Of a stretch of DNA of 64,000 bases, positions 1-8,480 are shown piece after piece. The first letter of the stretch is position 1; each line of letters opens with the position of its first letter. The stretch is from assembly GCA_016712715.1 (NCBI GenBank), contig JADJQM010000003.1:744001-808000 (forward strand). The letters are read 5' to 3'. Both the position numbers and the translations under genes were made by a program. Source of the DNA: Rhodospirillaceae bacterium (GTDB taxonomy: Bacteria; Pseudomonadota; Alphaproteobacteria; Dongiales; Dongiaceae). The notes beneath the pieces are model-generated. The model was not told the origin of the DNA. It did not search any database and saw only the letters and a list, made by a program, of their open reading frames with translations.

Positions 1-976
1 CGGCGACGACCAGCCGCTCGATCTCCAGCTCAGCGGCAAGGGCGATCTCGCGAAATCCAGTTTTGCAATCGACCTCAAACTGAGTGCGCTCGATTTCGCC
101 CTGGGCGGCCTGCAGCCCTATAATTTCTTCCCGCCCTTGCGCGACTATCTCGACGACGTCTCCGGGCGCATCGAACTTGAAGGCCCCGTGCGCTATGCCG
201 GCGGCGCCTTCACCTCGGACCTCAAATTCGGCCTCACCAATTTCTCCGGCAAGGTCGGCCCCGTGCTGCTGACCAACGTCAATTCGGTGATCGAGATCGA
301 CAAGCCCTGGCCGCTCTCGACCAAGCCGGACCAGGTGGTGGCGGTGGAACTCGCCGATATCGGCCTGCCGCTCACCAACGCCCTCTTCCGCTTCAAGGTG
401 AGCGACGGCAACCGGCTCGATCTCCAGGAATCGCGCCTCGAGATGGCCGGCGGCAAGGTCTCGCTCGATCCCGCGGTGGTCCTGTTCGACGCACCGGCCC
501 ATAACCTGAAGCTCACCGTCGACAGCATCTCGGTGGGCGAGTTGTTCGACACGCTGGGCATTGCCGGCCTGACCGGCGAAGGGTCAATTTCCGGTGAAGT
601 GCCGGTCACCATCTTCCCTGGCGGCATCGCCATTCCAGCGGCCACACTCGCGGCGACCGCCCCCGGCGTGCTGCGCTATGACCGCAATCAGGCCCCCTTG
701 GCCCTGCAAAGTGCTGGTGAATCGGTCGCCATGGCCTTGGAAGCCTTGGCCGATTTCCATTACGAAAAATTGATCCTGGATCTTAGCCGCAGCCTCGCCG
801 GCGATGTTACCCTGGGCTTGCATATCAGCGGGCGCAATCCCAGCTTCTACGACGGCTACCCGGTCGAGTTCAACCTGACGGTCGAGGGCCAGCTCGACCA
901 GGCCCTCAAGGAGGGCTTGGCCGGCTATCGGGTGCCGGATATGATCCAGCAGCAACTTGAGAAGCTATCGCCCTGA
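1..976 (+). CDS. ydbH: YdbH-family intermembrane phospholipid transport protein (C-terminal part)
   Basis: An open frame runs in from the left edge and stops at 974-976, giving about 324 residues of the C-terminal half of a large YdbH-like protein. The family is AsmA/TamB-like, forms a periplasm-spanning beta structure with YnbE, and helps move phospholipids between inner and outer membrane. The visible part is rich in alternating polar and hydrophobic strands and repeated short turns, as expected. Identification rests mainly on the next two genes, which encode the YnbE-like lipoprotein and the YdbL/DUF1318 protein in the usual order. The true start lies outside the window. Confidence 0.8.
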   Translation, partial: GDDQPLDLQLSGKGDLAKSSFAIDLKLSALDFALGGLQPYNFFPPLRDYLDDVSGRIELEGPVRYAGGAFTSDLKFGLTNFSGKVGPVLLTNVNSVIEIDKPWPLSTKPDQVVAVELADIGLPLTNALFRFKVSDGNRLDLQESRLEMAGGKVSLDPAVVLFDAPAHNLKLTVDSISVGELFDTLGIAGLTGEGSISGEVPVTIFPGGIAIPAATLAATAPGVLRYDRNQAPLALQSAGESVAMALEALADFHYEKLILDLSRSLAGDVTLGLHISGRNPSFYDGYPVEFNLTVEGQLDQALKEGLAGYRVPDMIQQQLEKLSP

Positions 977-1000
977 CGGGAATCAATCCGATGGGCATTA

Positions 1001-1261
1001 TTGAAGGTTCGCATCATGACAGGCCGTCCCCCTCAAGATCACCCGCAGCCGCAAGGTGCGGCATTGCAGCCCGGCATACTTCACATCGGCGCCGCATGCC
1101 TGGCACTGAGCCTGCTGGCCGGCTGTAACCCGACCGTGAAGGTCGAGGCGCCGGACAAGCCGATCGTGATCAACCTCAACGTGAAGATCGAGCAGGAGGT
1201 CCGCATCAGGGTCGACAAAGATGTCGACAACCTCGTCAGCTCGAATCCGAACATTTTCTAA
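1001..1261 (+). CDS. ynbE: YnbE-like outer-membrane lipoprotein
   Basis: An 86-residue lipoprotein. A hydrophobic stretch ends in the lipobox LLAGC at about residues 38-42, followed by a short strand-rich tail (VIVNLNV-like repeats of alternating residues) as in YnbE. YnbE is an outer-membrane lipoprotein that stacks onto YdbH. The start used here gives a long n-region with Pro/Gln-rich residues; the methionine at 1016 (six codons in) is an alternative. It lies 24 bases after ydbH and 17 before ydbL, consistent with one transcript. Confidence 0.85.
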   Translation: MKVRIMTGRPPQDHPQPQGAALQPGILHIGAACLALSLLAGCNPTVKVEAPDKPIVINLNVKIEQEVRIRVDKDVDNLVSSNPNIF

Positions 1262-1278
1262 GTCAGAAAGACAAAACG

Positions 1279-1629
1279 ATGCGTAACGCCTTTCGCTCTC
1301 TCCTGGCCACCCTGCTGCTGATTGGCGGCCTTGGCCTTGCCAGCGCACCGGCCCATGCCGACGCCTTCGACGATGCGCGCGCTGCCGGCCAGGTCGGTGA
1401 GCGCGCCGACGGCTATGCCGCCGTGGTCGATCCCGCGGCACCTGCCAATGTGAAGAACCTGGTCAACGACATCAACGCCAAGCGTCGTGCCGCCTATCAG
1501 AAGATCGCCGATGAAAAGGGCGTGCCGATCGAACAGATTGCCGCCATCACCGCCGAGAAGATCATCCGCGAGATCCTGCAGCCCGGCATGTACTACATGG
1601 ACGCAAGCGGCAGCTGGAAGCAGAAATAG
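1279..1629 (+). CDS. ydbL: YdbL family (DUF1318) periplasmic protein
   Basis: A 116-residue secreted protein. Residues 1-27 form a signal peptide (hydrophobic LLATLLLIGGLGLASA, then APAHA cleavage). The mature part matches the DUF1318/YdbL pattern: DDARAAGQVGERADGY, VNDINAKRRAAYQKIADEKGVP, and a terminal YYMDASGSWKQK. YdbL modulates assembly of the YdbH-YnbE bridge. Third gene of the trio; the next gene starts 48 bases later and belongs to a different functional set. Confidence 0.9.
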   Translation: MRNAFRSLLATLLLIGGLGLASAPAHADAFDDARAAGQVGERADGYAAVVDPAAPANVKNLVNDINAKRRAAYQKIADEKGVPIEQIAAITAEKIIREILQPGMYYMDASGSWKQK

Positions 1630-1677
1630 CCGCGTCCCGTTTGACGCCATCTTTGCCGGGAAGGGGACGCCTCGCAG

Positions 1678-2619
1678 ATGAGCCAACGCAGCCTGCCCGC
1701 TGATATCGACGAGACCCTCGCCCTGTTGGGCGAGGGTCATTACGTTGCCGATCGCAGTCTCGCCACGGCGATCTTCCTTGCCCTCAAACTGAAGCGGCCA
1801 TTGTTCCTCGAAGGCGAGGCCGGCGTCGGCAAGACCGAGATCGCCAAGGTGCTGAGCCAGACGCTCGGCCGCGACCTCGTGCGCCTGCAATGCTACGAAG
1901 GCCTTGACGTGGCGGCCGCGGTCTATGAATGGAACTATGCCCGCCAGATGCTGGAGATCCGGCTCGCCGAAGCCGCCCATGAGGGCGACAAGAGCAAGAT
2001 CGCGGCCGACATTTTCTCGGAGCGATTCCTCATCAAGCGTCCCCTGCTGCAGGCCCTGGAGCCCAATCCCAAAGGCCCGCCGGTCCTCCTCATCGATGAG
2101 CTTGATCGCACCGACGAGCCGTTCGAGGCCTTCCTCCTCGAGATCCTCTCCGATTTCCAGGTGACCATCCCCGAGATCGGCGTCATCAAGGCGGCCGAAC
2201 CGCCGCTCGTCATCATCACCTCCAACCGCACGCGCGAGATCCACGATGCGATCAAGCGGCGCTGCTTCTATTACTGGGTCGACTATCCCAGTGCCGCGCG
2301 CGAGCTTGAAATCCTGCGCATGAAGGTGCCGGCGGCCTCACGCGATCTCGCCCAGGAAGTTGTGGCCTTCGTGCAGCGCCTGCGCGGTCGCGAACTGTTC
2401 AAGCTGCCGGGCGTCGCCGAGACGATCGATTGGGCGGATGCGCTCCTCCAGCTCAACCAGACCTCGCTCTCGCCGGAGGTCATCGACAACAGCCTCGGCG
2501 CCCTCCTCAAATACCAGGACGACATCCAGAAGATCCGCGGCAGCGAAGCGGCCAAGATCCTGGAAGAGATCAAGCTCGAGGTGCAGACCGCCCGCCTCCA
2601 CGCTTCGCTGTCTGTGTGA
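1678..2619 (+). CDS. coxD: MoxR-family AAA+ ATPase, CoxD-like
   Basis: A 313-residue AAA+ ATPase. Walker A GEAGVGKTE lies near residues 45-53, Walker B LLIDELDR near 138-145, and the arginine-rich sensor region NRTREIHDAIKRRC near 183-196. MoxR proteins act as chaperone ATPases with a VWA partner. In the CO dehydrogenase system CoxD and CoxE mature the sulfurated Mo-Cu centre. Here the VWA partner follows after 4 bases, then two XdhC/CoxF-type genes, so this is the CoxD-like member of a molybdenum-hydroxylase maturation operon. Starting ATG follows a weak AGATG context with no strong alternative. Confidence 0.88.
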   Translation: MSQRSLPADIDETLALLGEGHYVADRSLATAIFLALKLKRPLFLEGEAGVGKTEIAKVLSQTLGRDLVRLQCYEGLDVAAAVYEWNYARQMLEIRLAEAAHEGDKSKIAADIFSERFLIKRPLLQALEPNPKGPPVLLIDELDRTDEPFEAFLLEILSDFQVTIPEIGVIKAAEPPLVIITSNRTREIHDAIKRRCFYYWVDYPSAARELEILRMKVPAASRDLAQEVVAFVQRLRGRELFKLPGVAETIDWADALLQLNQTSLSPEVIDNSLGALLKYQDDIQKIRGSEAAKILEEIKLEVQTARLHASLSV

Positions 2620-2623
2620 CGCC

Positions 2624-3859
2624 ATGGGCGCCGATCAGCCCACCCAGGATCAGCCCCACCAGGATCAGCCGAGTGAAGGCCGCCTGTTCGAGAACATCAT
2701 GCATTTTGCCCGCGTGCTGCGCGGGGCGGGTCTCCCCATCGGTCCAGGCCAGGTGTTGGATGCGCTGGCGGCAATAAAGGCCGCCGGCATCGGCAGCCGC
2801 TCGGATTTCTACTGGACGCTGCACGCCGTCTTCGTCAATCGCCGCGACCAGCGCGAGCTTTTTGACCAGGCCTTTCATGTCTTCTGGCGCAATCCGCAAC
2901 TCCTCAACAAGGTGCTGGGCCTGCTGCTGCCGCGCTTCAAGGGCGACGAACCTGATCCGGCGCAGCCGGAACTCGCACCGCGCGTCGCCGATGCCTTGAC
3001 CGGTGATCGCCCGCAACAGGCGCCAGACGCCAATGACCAGGAAGAAGTGACGATCGACGCCAGCCTCACTTATTCCGAACGCGAACTGCTGCAATCCAAG
3101 GATTTCGAGCGCATGACCGCGGCCGAGATCGTGGCGGCGAAGAAGCTCATCAGGAATTTCCGCCTGCCGATCATGGAAGTGCCGACCCGCCGCTACCGCC
3201 CCCATCCCGGCGGCCAGCGGGTCGATCTGCGCGCAACACTCCGCGCCAGCCTGCGCAGCGCCGGCACCATCCCCTTGAAGTTCAAGAAGCAGAAGCGCCG
3301 TCATCCGCCGCTGGTCGTGCTGTGCGACATCTCGGGCTCGATGAGCCGCTATTCGCGCCTGTTCCTGCATTTCCTCCACGCCGTCACCAGCGACCGCGAC
3401 CGCGTCCACACCTTCCTGTTCGGCACGCGCCTCACCAACATCACCCGTGACCTCAAATCGCGCGACATCGACGTCTCCCTCGACCGGGTGGCCAAGCACG
3501 TCCAGGATTGGTCGGGCGGCACCCGCATCGGCCCGAGCCTTGCCGAATTCAACAAGAAATGGGGCCGCCGCGTGCTGGGCCAGGGGGCGCTTGTCCTCCT
3601 CATCACCGACGGCCTCGACCGCGACGCCGTGGAGCAGCTCGAGGAATCGATGGAGCGGCTGCACAAATCCTGCCGGCGCCTCATCTGGCTCAATCCGCTG
3701 CTGCGCTATGACGCCTACCAGCCGATCAGCCAGGGACCGCGCGTGATGATCCGTCACGTTGACGATTTCCGGGCAATCCATAATCTCGAATCCATGCATA
3801 ATCTGACCCAAGCCCTGGCCACGCCGGGCAGTCATCGTTTGGAAATGAGGGCCGCATGA
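2624..3859 (+). CDS. coxE: VWA-domain protein, CoxE-like
   Basis: A 411-residue von Willebrand factor A protein. The C-terminal half holds a MIDAS motif DISGSMS near residues 233-239 and downstream Thr/Asp elements (SGGTRIGPSL, ITDGLDRD). The N-terminal half is the CoxE helical region. The start at 2624 was chosen because it follows the coxD stop by 4 bases; the frame is open further upstream but overlaps coxD. CoxE pairs with the MoxR ATPase to mature CO-dehydrogenase-type enzymes. The stop overlaps the next start in ATGA. Confidence 0.88.
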   Translation: MGADQPTQDQPHQDQPSEGRLFENIMHFARVLRGAGLPIGPGQVLDALAAIKAAGIGSRSDFYWTLHAVFVNRRDQRELFDQAFHVFWRNPQLLNKVLGLLLPRFKGDEPDPAQPELAPRVADALTGDRPQQAPDANDQEEVTIDASLTYSERELLQSKDFERMTAAEIVAAKKLIRNFRLPIMEVPTRRYRPHPGGQRVDLRATLRASLRSAGTIPLKFKKQKRRHPPLVVLCDISGSMSRYSRLFLHFLHAVTSDRDRVHTFLFGTRLTNITRDLKSRDIDVSLDRVAKHVQDWSGGTRIGPSLAEFNKKWGRRVLGQGALVLLITDGLDRDAVEQLEESMERLHKSCRRLIWLNPLLRYDAYQPISQGPRVMIRHVDDFRAIHNLESMHNLTQALATPGSHRLEMRAA

Positions 3860-4182
3860 GCCACATGCAGGAAGAAGATTTGCTGCAGGTCGCAGCCGAT
3901 TGGAAACGCGCCGGCCGCCAGGTGGCGCTCGCCACCGTCACCGCCACCTGGGGTTCCAGCCCGCGCCAGCCGGGCAGCCAGCTCGTGGTCGACCATGAAG
4001 GCCGCATGCTGGGGTCGATTTCCGGCGGCTGCGTCGAGGGCGCCGTGGTGCGCGAGGCGATCGAGGTCATGGCGGACGGCAAGCCGCGTCTGCTCGATTT
4101 CGGGGTCACCAACGAACAGGCCTGGGAAGTGGGCCTCGCCTGCGGCGGCAAGCTGCAGATCTTCGTCGAGCGCGTCGAATGA
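3856..4182 (+). CDS. XdhC/CoxI-type maturation factor, N-terminal domain protein
   Basis: A 108-residue protein equal to the XdhC_CoxI N-terminal domain. It shows VALATVTATWGSSPRQPGSQLVV, then GSISGGCVEGAVV with the conserved cysteine, and ends in the LACGGKLQIFVE motif. XdhC proteins carry newly sulfurated molybdenum cofactor and insert it into xanthine-dehydrogenase-type enzymes. In most XdhC this domain is fused to a Rossmann domain; here that second domain is the next gene, overlapping by 4 bases. The split form is usual in CoxDEF-type clusters. Confidence 0.9.
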   Translation: MSHMQEEDLLQVAADWKRAGRQVALATVTATWGSSPRQPGSQLVVDHEGRMLGSISGGCVEGAVVREAIEVMADGKPRLLDFGVTNEQAWEVGLACGGKLQIFVERVE

Positions 4183-4853
4183 AACTCACTCTCATCGACC
4201 AGCTGGCCGATCTTGCCGCGGCAAGGCAGCCGGCGGCCCTGGTGACGCATCTGGCGACCGGTGCCCAGACCATCTTCACCCCCGACACCGGCGATGACGC
4301 GGTGGCAGCCGCCATCGCCGACGACCGCAGCGGCGAGCTTGAGATCGACGGCCGGAAATGTTTCGTGCTGGTGCGCAACCCGCCGGCGCGCATCATCGTC
4401 GTTGGCGCCGTGCACATCACCCAGGCCGTGGCGCCGATGGCGCAACTGGCCGGCTACGAGGTGATCATCGTCGATCCGCGCGGCGCTTTTGCCACCGCCG
4501 AGCGTTTCCCCGGTGTCACCCTCTCGCAGGATTGGCCCGACGAGGCGCTCGAGAAGCTGAAACCCGATACGCGCTCCGCCGTCATCACCTTGACCCATGA
4601 TCCCAAGCTCGACGATCCCGCTTTGACCGTGGCGCTGCGCAGCGAGGCTTTCTATATCGGCGCGCTCGGCAGCAAGAAGACCCATGCATCGCGCGTTGAG
4701 CGCCTGCGCGCGGCCGGCTTCGCCGACAGCGAGATCGCGCGCATCCACGGCCCGGCCGGCCTCGATATCGGCGCCAAATCGCCGGCGGAAATCGCCCTCT
4801 CCGTCCTCGCCCAACTCACCGCCGCGCGCCGCCAGAAGCCGACATCGCGATGA
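4179..4853 (+). CDS. XdhC/CoxF Rossmann-domain maturation factor
   Basis: A 224-residue protein carrying the XdhC Rossmann domain. Visible are IIVVGAVHITQAVAPMAQLAGYEV (nucleotide-binding fold), DPRGAFATAERFP, LTHDPKLDDPAL, and YIGALGSKKTHASRVERL, then GPAGLDIGAKSPAEIALSVLAQL at the end; all are XdhC C-domain signatures. It probably works with the preceding small XdhC-type protein in sulfuration or delivery of molybdenum cofactor. It overlaps the genes on both sides by 4 bases, so the five-gene set is translationally coupled. Confidence 0.9.
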   Translation: MKLTLIDQLADLAAARQPAALVTHLATGAQTIFTPDTGDDAVAAAIADDRSGELEIDGRKCFVLVRNPPARIIVVGAVHITQAVAPMAQLAGYEVIIVDPRGAFATAERFPGVTLSQDWPDEALEKLKPDTRSAVITLTHDPKLDDPALTVALRSEAFYIGALGSKKTHASRVERLRAAGFADSEIARIHGPAGLDIGAKSPAEIALSVLAQLTAARRQKPTSR

Positions 4854-6481
4854 TCTTCGCAGAATTGCCGCTTACCGATTGCGCCGGCGCCATTCTCGCC
4901 CACAGCCAGCGCGTCGGCGCCGACATGTTCCGCAAGGGCCGTGTCCTCACGGAAGCCGACATCGCCGCCCTGCGCATGGCCGGCCTTGTCCATGTGACGG
5001 TGGCCAAGCTCGACGCGGATGACGTGGCGGAGAACGCCGCAGCCCAGCAATTGGCCGAGGCGCTTGCCGGTACCGATCCCCATCTCACCCTCGATCCGGC
5101 CTTTGCCGGCCGCGTCAACATCCATGCGGCAAGTGCCGGCGTCCTCGCCCTCGATGTGGGAGCGATCGATGCGCTCAATGCGCTCGACGAGGCGGTGACC
5201 CTGGCAACCCTGCCGCCTTTCGCAGCGATGGTGCCGGGGCAGATGGCCGCGACCATCAAGATCATTCCCTATGCCGTGCCGCGCGCTTTGCTCGACCAGG
5301 CACTCACCCGCATCCGTGCCGCATCACGCCCGCTGCTGCGTCTCCATCCCTATCGTTCGCAGCGCATCGCCCTCATCCAGACCGAGCTTCCCGGCCTGAA
5401 ACCCAGCGTGCTGGAAAAGACCGAACGCGTCACCGGCGATCGCCTCGCCGCCATGGGGCAGTCAGCCCCCATTGCCACGCGCTGCGCCCACAACAGCGAC
5501 GCCCTCGCCGCGGCAATCGCCGATGCACGCCGGACTGAAGCCAAGATGATCCTCATCATCGGTGCTTCCGCCATCAGCGACCGCCGCGACGTCATCCCCG
5601 CCGCCATCACGCGCCAGGGCGGCACGGTCGATCATTTCGGCATGCCGGTCGATCCCGGCAATTTGCTGCTGCTCGCGCATATCGGCACTATCCCCGTCCT
5701 CGGCCTCCCCGGTTGCGCTCGCTCGATCAAGCTCAACGGCTGCGACTGGGTGCTGCAGCGCCTGCTGGCGGGGCTGGAGGTCGGCCCGGCCGATATCCGC
5801 GCACTCGGCGTCGGCGGTCTGCTGGCCGAGATCCCCAGCCGCCCGCTCCCGCGCGAGGCGCGGCCCTTGGCCGCCGCCGCGCCGAAGACCGCCGCCATCG
5901 TGTTGGCAGCCGGCCGCTCCAGCCGCATGGGCCGCAACAAGCTGCTGCTTGATCTCGGCGGCAAGCCGATCGTCGCCCATGTGCTGGACACCGTCGCGAA
6001 GGCGGGCTTTGCCGAGATCGTGGTGGTGACCGGCCATCAGGCCGGCAAGGTGAAGGCCGCGCTGGCACACCATGCCGGCGTCAAAATCGTCGAGGCGCGC
6101 GATTACGCGGCCGGCATGGCAGCCTCGCTGAAGACCGGCCTGAAGGCGCTCTCGCCGGAGATCGATGCCGCCATGGTCATCCTCGGCGACATGCCGCAGG
6201 TCTCGCGCGATCTCCTCCACCGCCTGATCGCCGCCTACCAGCCGTTGGAAGGCCGCGCCATCGTGCTGCCGGTGGCCGACGGCAAGCGCGGCAATCCCGT
6301 GCTGTTCGACCGCCGCTTCTTTGCCGACATGGCAAAGGTCGACGGCGATGTCGGCGCCCGCCATATCATCGGCGGCAACAGCGAATTGGTGGCTGAGATT
6401 CCGGCCGAGGCCGCCGAGATCTTCGTCGATGTCGACACGCCGGAAGCCTATCGCCAGTTGCTGGCAGGCAACCCGACATGA
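4850..6481 (+). CDS. Molybdopterin-binding (MoeA/CinA-like) protein fused to MobA-like nucleotidyltransferase
   Basis: A 543-residue two-domain protein. Residues 1 to about 335 resemble the molybdopterin-binding fold of MoeA/MogA-type proteins (MILIIGASAISDRRDVIPAA near 227-246, then PVLGLPGCARSIKLNG). Residues from about 345 form an NTP-transferase of the MobA/MocA type, with AIVLAAGRSSRMGRNKLLL near 349-367 and ILGDMPQVS near 443-451. MocA-like enzymes cytidylate molybdopterin, giving MCD, the cofactor used by CO-dehydrogenase and xanthine-dehydrogenase family enzymes. The fusion suggests molybdopterin is bound and nucleotidylated on one chain. Overlaps neighbours by 4 bases on both sides. 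Confidence 0.85.
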   Translation: MIFAELPLTDCAGAILAHSQRVGADMFRKGRVLTEADIAALRMAGLVHVTVAKLDADDVAENAAAQQLAEALAGTDPHLTLDPAFAGRVNIHAASAGVLALDVGAIDALNALDEAVTLATLPPFAAMVPGQMAATIKIIPYAVPRALLDQALTRIRAASRPLLRLHPYRSQRIALIQTELPGLKPSVLEKTERVTGDRLAAMGQSAPIATRCAHNSDALAAAIADARRTEAKMILIIGASAISDRRDVIPAAITRQGGTVDHFGMPVDPGNLLLLAHIGTIPVLGLPGCARSIKLNGCDWVLQRLLAGLEVGPADIRALGVGGLLAEIPSRPLPREARPLAAAAPKTAAIVLAAGRSSRMGRNKLLLDLGGKPIVAHVLDTVAKAGFAEIVVVTGHQAGKVKAALAHHAGVKIVEARDYAAGMAASLKTGLKALSPEIDAAMVILGDMPQVSRDLLHRLIAAYQPLEGRAIVLPVADGKRGNPVLFDRRFFADMAKVDGDVGARHIIGGNSELVAEIPAEAAEIFVDVDTPEAYRQLLAGNPT

Positions 6482-6888
6482 GCACCGCGCTCTATCACGA
6501 CGCTCTCGTGGCCAAGGCGCGCTCGGGCGCCGGCAAGGGCCGCCTGGCGCAAGCCACCGCGAGTGCCAGGCTCGACAACCCGCTCTGCGGCGACCGCGTG
6601 ACGCTCGACCTTCATCTCACGGATGGCCGCATCGATGCAGTGGGGCATGAGGTGAAGGGTTGCCTGCTGTGTGAAGCAGCGGCGGCCAGCATCGCCGACC
6701 TCGCCCTCGGTCAGACACCGGACGAAGCCCGGTCGCTTGCCGCCGGTATCACCGCCATGATGAAGGAAGGTGCGGCAGTCCCCCTGCCGGCACTCGACAT
6801 CTACACGCCGGTGCAGACAGCCAAATCCCGCCGCGACTGCGTGTTGCTGCCGTTCGGCGCGCTGACCAAGGCGTTAAGTGGATTGTGA
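6478..6888 (+). CDS. NifU/SufU-like iron-sulfur scaffold protein
   Basis: A 136-residue protein of the NifU N-terminal/IscU/SufU fold. Three cysteine sites are visible in the family positions: NPLCGDRV near residues 35-42, KGCLLCEA near 60-67, and RRDCVLLPF near 119-127. It would supply [2Fe-2S] clusters. As last gene of the Mo-hydroxylase maturation operon it most simply serves the small, iron-sulfur subunit of the target enzyme. It lacks the Nfu C-terminal domain. The stop codon abuts a large inverted repeat that separates it from the convergent plsC-like gene. Confidence 0.85.
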   Translation: MSTALYHDALVAKARSGAGKGRLAQATASARLDNPLCGDRVTLDLHLTDGRIDAVGHEVKGCLLCEAAAASIADLALGQTPDEARSLAAGITAMMKEGAAVPLPALDIYTPVQTAKSRRDCVLLPFGALTKALSGL

Positions 6889-7002
6889 GAACCTCTCACC
6901 CCAACCCCTCTCCCCGCAAGCGGGGCGAGGGGCTTTTGAGCAAGCTCGATCGGAACTCCCTCGCCCCGCGATAGCGGGGAGAGGGTCGGGGTGAGGGGTT
7001 CT
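6888..7002. repeat. Long imperfect palindrome between convergent genes
   Basis: AGAACCTCTCACCCC at the left end is mirrored by GGGGTGAGGGGTTCT at the right end, with inner arms CTCTCCCCGC and GCGGGGAGAGGG. The element fills the whole gap between two convergent stop codons, so it can act as a bidirectional terminator. Related C-rich/G-rich palindromic units occur at 23343-23513 and 63296-63440, so this is a dispersed REP-like family. Confidence 0.85.
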
Positions 7003-7005
7003 AAC

Positions 7006-7716
7006 CTAAGGCTCTTTCGCCAACCGCTCCGCCGCTGTCTCGATGCGGGATTCCAGTTCGCGCATGAAGCTCTTGCGGTCGAGGCCGGGGGGAATCGGCG
7101 GCAGATATTCGATGGTGATGACGCCCGCCTTCTTGACGAAGGCCTGCCGGCCCCAGAACAGGCCCGAATTCAAGGCGATCGGCACCACCGCGACACCCAA
7201 CTGCGCATAGAGGGCGGCGATACCCGGCTGGTAGGGCTTGCGCGCACCGGGGGCGACACGGGTGCCTTCCGGAAAGATCACGACCGGTCGCCCTTGGGCG
7301 AAGATCGCCTTGGCATCCGCCACCATCTTTTTAAGGGCGCTCGCCTTGCCGCTGCGGTCGATGGCGATCATGCCGACCCGCGCCAGGAACCAGCCGAAGA
7401 CCGGGATCATCAGCAGTTCTCTTTTGAGCACGAAGGCCGGATGGTTGAGCCGCCAGGAAAGATAGAGCGTCTCCCAGGCCGATTGATGCTTGGCGGCGAC
7501 CAGCACGGGCCCTGCCGGCAGGTTCTCCGACCCCACTTCGCGCATGGTGAGGCCGACACAGACTTTCAGCAGCCACAGGCTGCCCGCGATCCAGATCTTG
7601 CCGGCGGCATGGATCGCCGGCGCCGGTGCCACGAGCAGCGGCAGGCAGACGATATGCATGAAGACCGACCACAGGAAATAGAGCGCGTTGAAGATGACCG
7701 CGCGCAGCGTCGTCAT
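7006..7716 (-). CDS. plsC: 1-acyl-sn-glycerol-3-phosphate acyltransferase (PlsC family)
   Basis: A 236-residue membrane acyltransferase. The catalytic HX4D-like block appears as KHQSAWETL near residues 75-83 (glutamate in place of aspartate, common in this subfamily), with the acceptor motif FPEGTRVAPG near 149-158 and a final PLS motif VVPIALNSG. Two hydrophobic segments lie in the first 55 residues. It would convert lysophosphatidate to phosphatidate at the inner membrane. The start at 7716 was chosen because it overlaps the ydcF stop as ATGA; the frame is open upstream but runs inside ydcF. Confidence 0.88.
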   Translation of the reverse strand: MTTLRAVIFNALYFLWSVFMHIVCLPLLVAPAPAIHAAGKIWIAGSLWLLKVCVGLTMREVGSENLPAGPVLVAAKHQSAWETLYLSWRLNHPAFVLKRELLMIPVFGWFLARVGMIAIDRSGKASALKKMVADAKAIFAQGRPVVIFPEGTRVAPGARKPYQPGIAALYAQLGVAVVPIALNSGLFWGRQAFVKKAGVITIEYLPPIPPGLDRKSFMRELESRIETAAERLAKEP

Positions 7717-8459
7717 GGCAGCTTCAGCCAGTCGGGCCAGGAGAAATTGATCTCCGGCCAGCTCATTTCCGGCAACGACCAATCGCCTGTTTCCTGCATC
7801 TGCCCGGTCCACAACATCAGGTCCTGCAGCACCCCGCGGCCCCAGGCACCGACGAATTTGTGATACTCGCCGACGATGAGGGCCAGCAGGCTCGGCTTCA
7901 CGAACCACCAGTCATCCTGCACTTCCTTGGGAAAGACCGGATGTGGAATGATGGTGATGCCGGGCAGCGTGCGATGGAATTCAAGCTGGCTGCGCTTCAT
8001 GTGATAGTTGGCCGTCACCAGCCGCACCGACTGCACCTTGTTGTTGCGCACCCAGGCCGCGGTCTCGACCGCGTTGCCGACCGTGTTGCCGGCCTCGTAG
8101 CCCAGTGTCACACAGCAATCGAGCAGGTTCTGGGGGGCCACACTCTTGTCGGCGCCCATGTTCTCGATCACCTGCTGCAGGGTAACGCCTTGTGCGACAC
8201 CGGTGATCAGCAGGCGTGGCGACAGGCCGGCACCCAGCAAGCGGAAGCCTTCGGCCAGCCGGTCGCCGCCGCCCGTCAGCACGGCGATGGCATCGGTCTT
8301 CGTCTCGGGATCCTTCACCTCGCGCGGGATGAACCCGGCAAAGATCAGGAAGCCGATGAACCAGACGAATCCCAGCAGCAGCAGCAGATGGACGAGCTTG
8401 CGCCCCAGCCCTTCGCGCTGTGCGTGCGGATCGCGGAAATTGATGCGGTTGACCCCCAT
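7713..8459 (-). CDS. YdcF/ElyC/SanA family (DUF218) envelope protein
   Basis: A 248-residue inner-membrane protein. One transmembrane segment lies near residues 22-44 (LVHLLLLLGFVWFIGFLIFAG). The DUF218 domain follows with AIAVLTGGGDRLAEGFRLL, RLLITGVAQG, YEAGNTVGNA, and LVTANYHMKRSQLEF, all typical. Members act in envelope integrity and lipid carrier metabolism, but the exact substrate is unsettled. It sits between ftsX and plsC on the same strand and overlaps plsC by 4 bases. Confidence 0.85.
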   Translation of the reverse strand: MGVNRINFRDPHAQREGLGRKLVHLLLLLGFVWFIGFLIFAGFIPREVKDPETKTDAIAVLTGGGDRLAEGFRLLGAGLSPRLLITGVAQGVTLQQVIENMGADKSVAPQNLLDCCVTLGYEAGNTVGNAVETAAWVRNNKVQSVRLVTANYHMKRSQLEFHRTLPGITIIPHPVFPKEVQDDWWFVKPSLLALIVGEYHKFVGAWGRGVLQDLMLWTGQMQETGDWSLPEMSWPEINFSWPDWLKLP

Positions 8460-8480
8460 GGCGCGCCCTATCTAGCAGGT

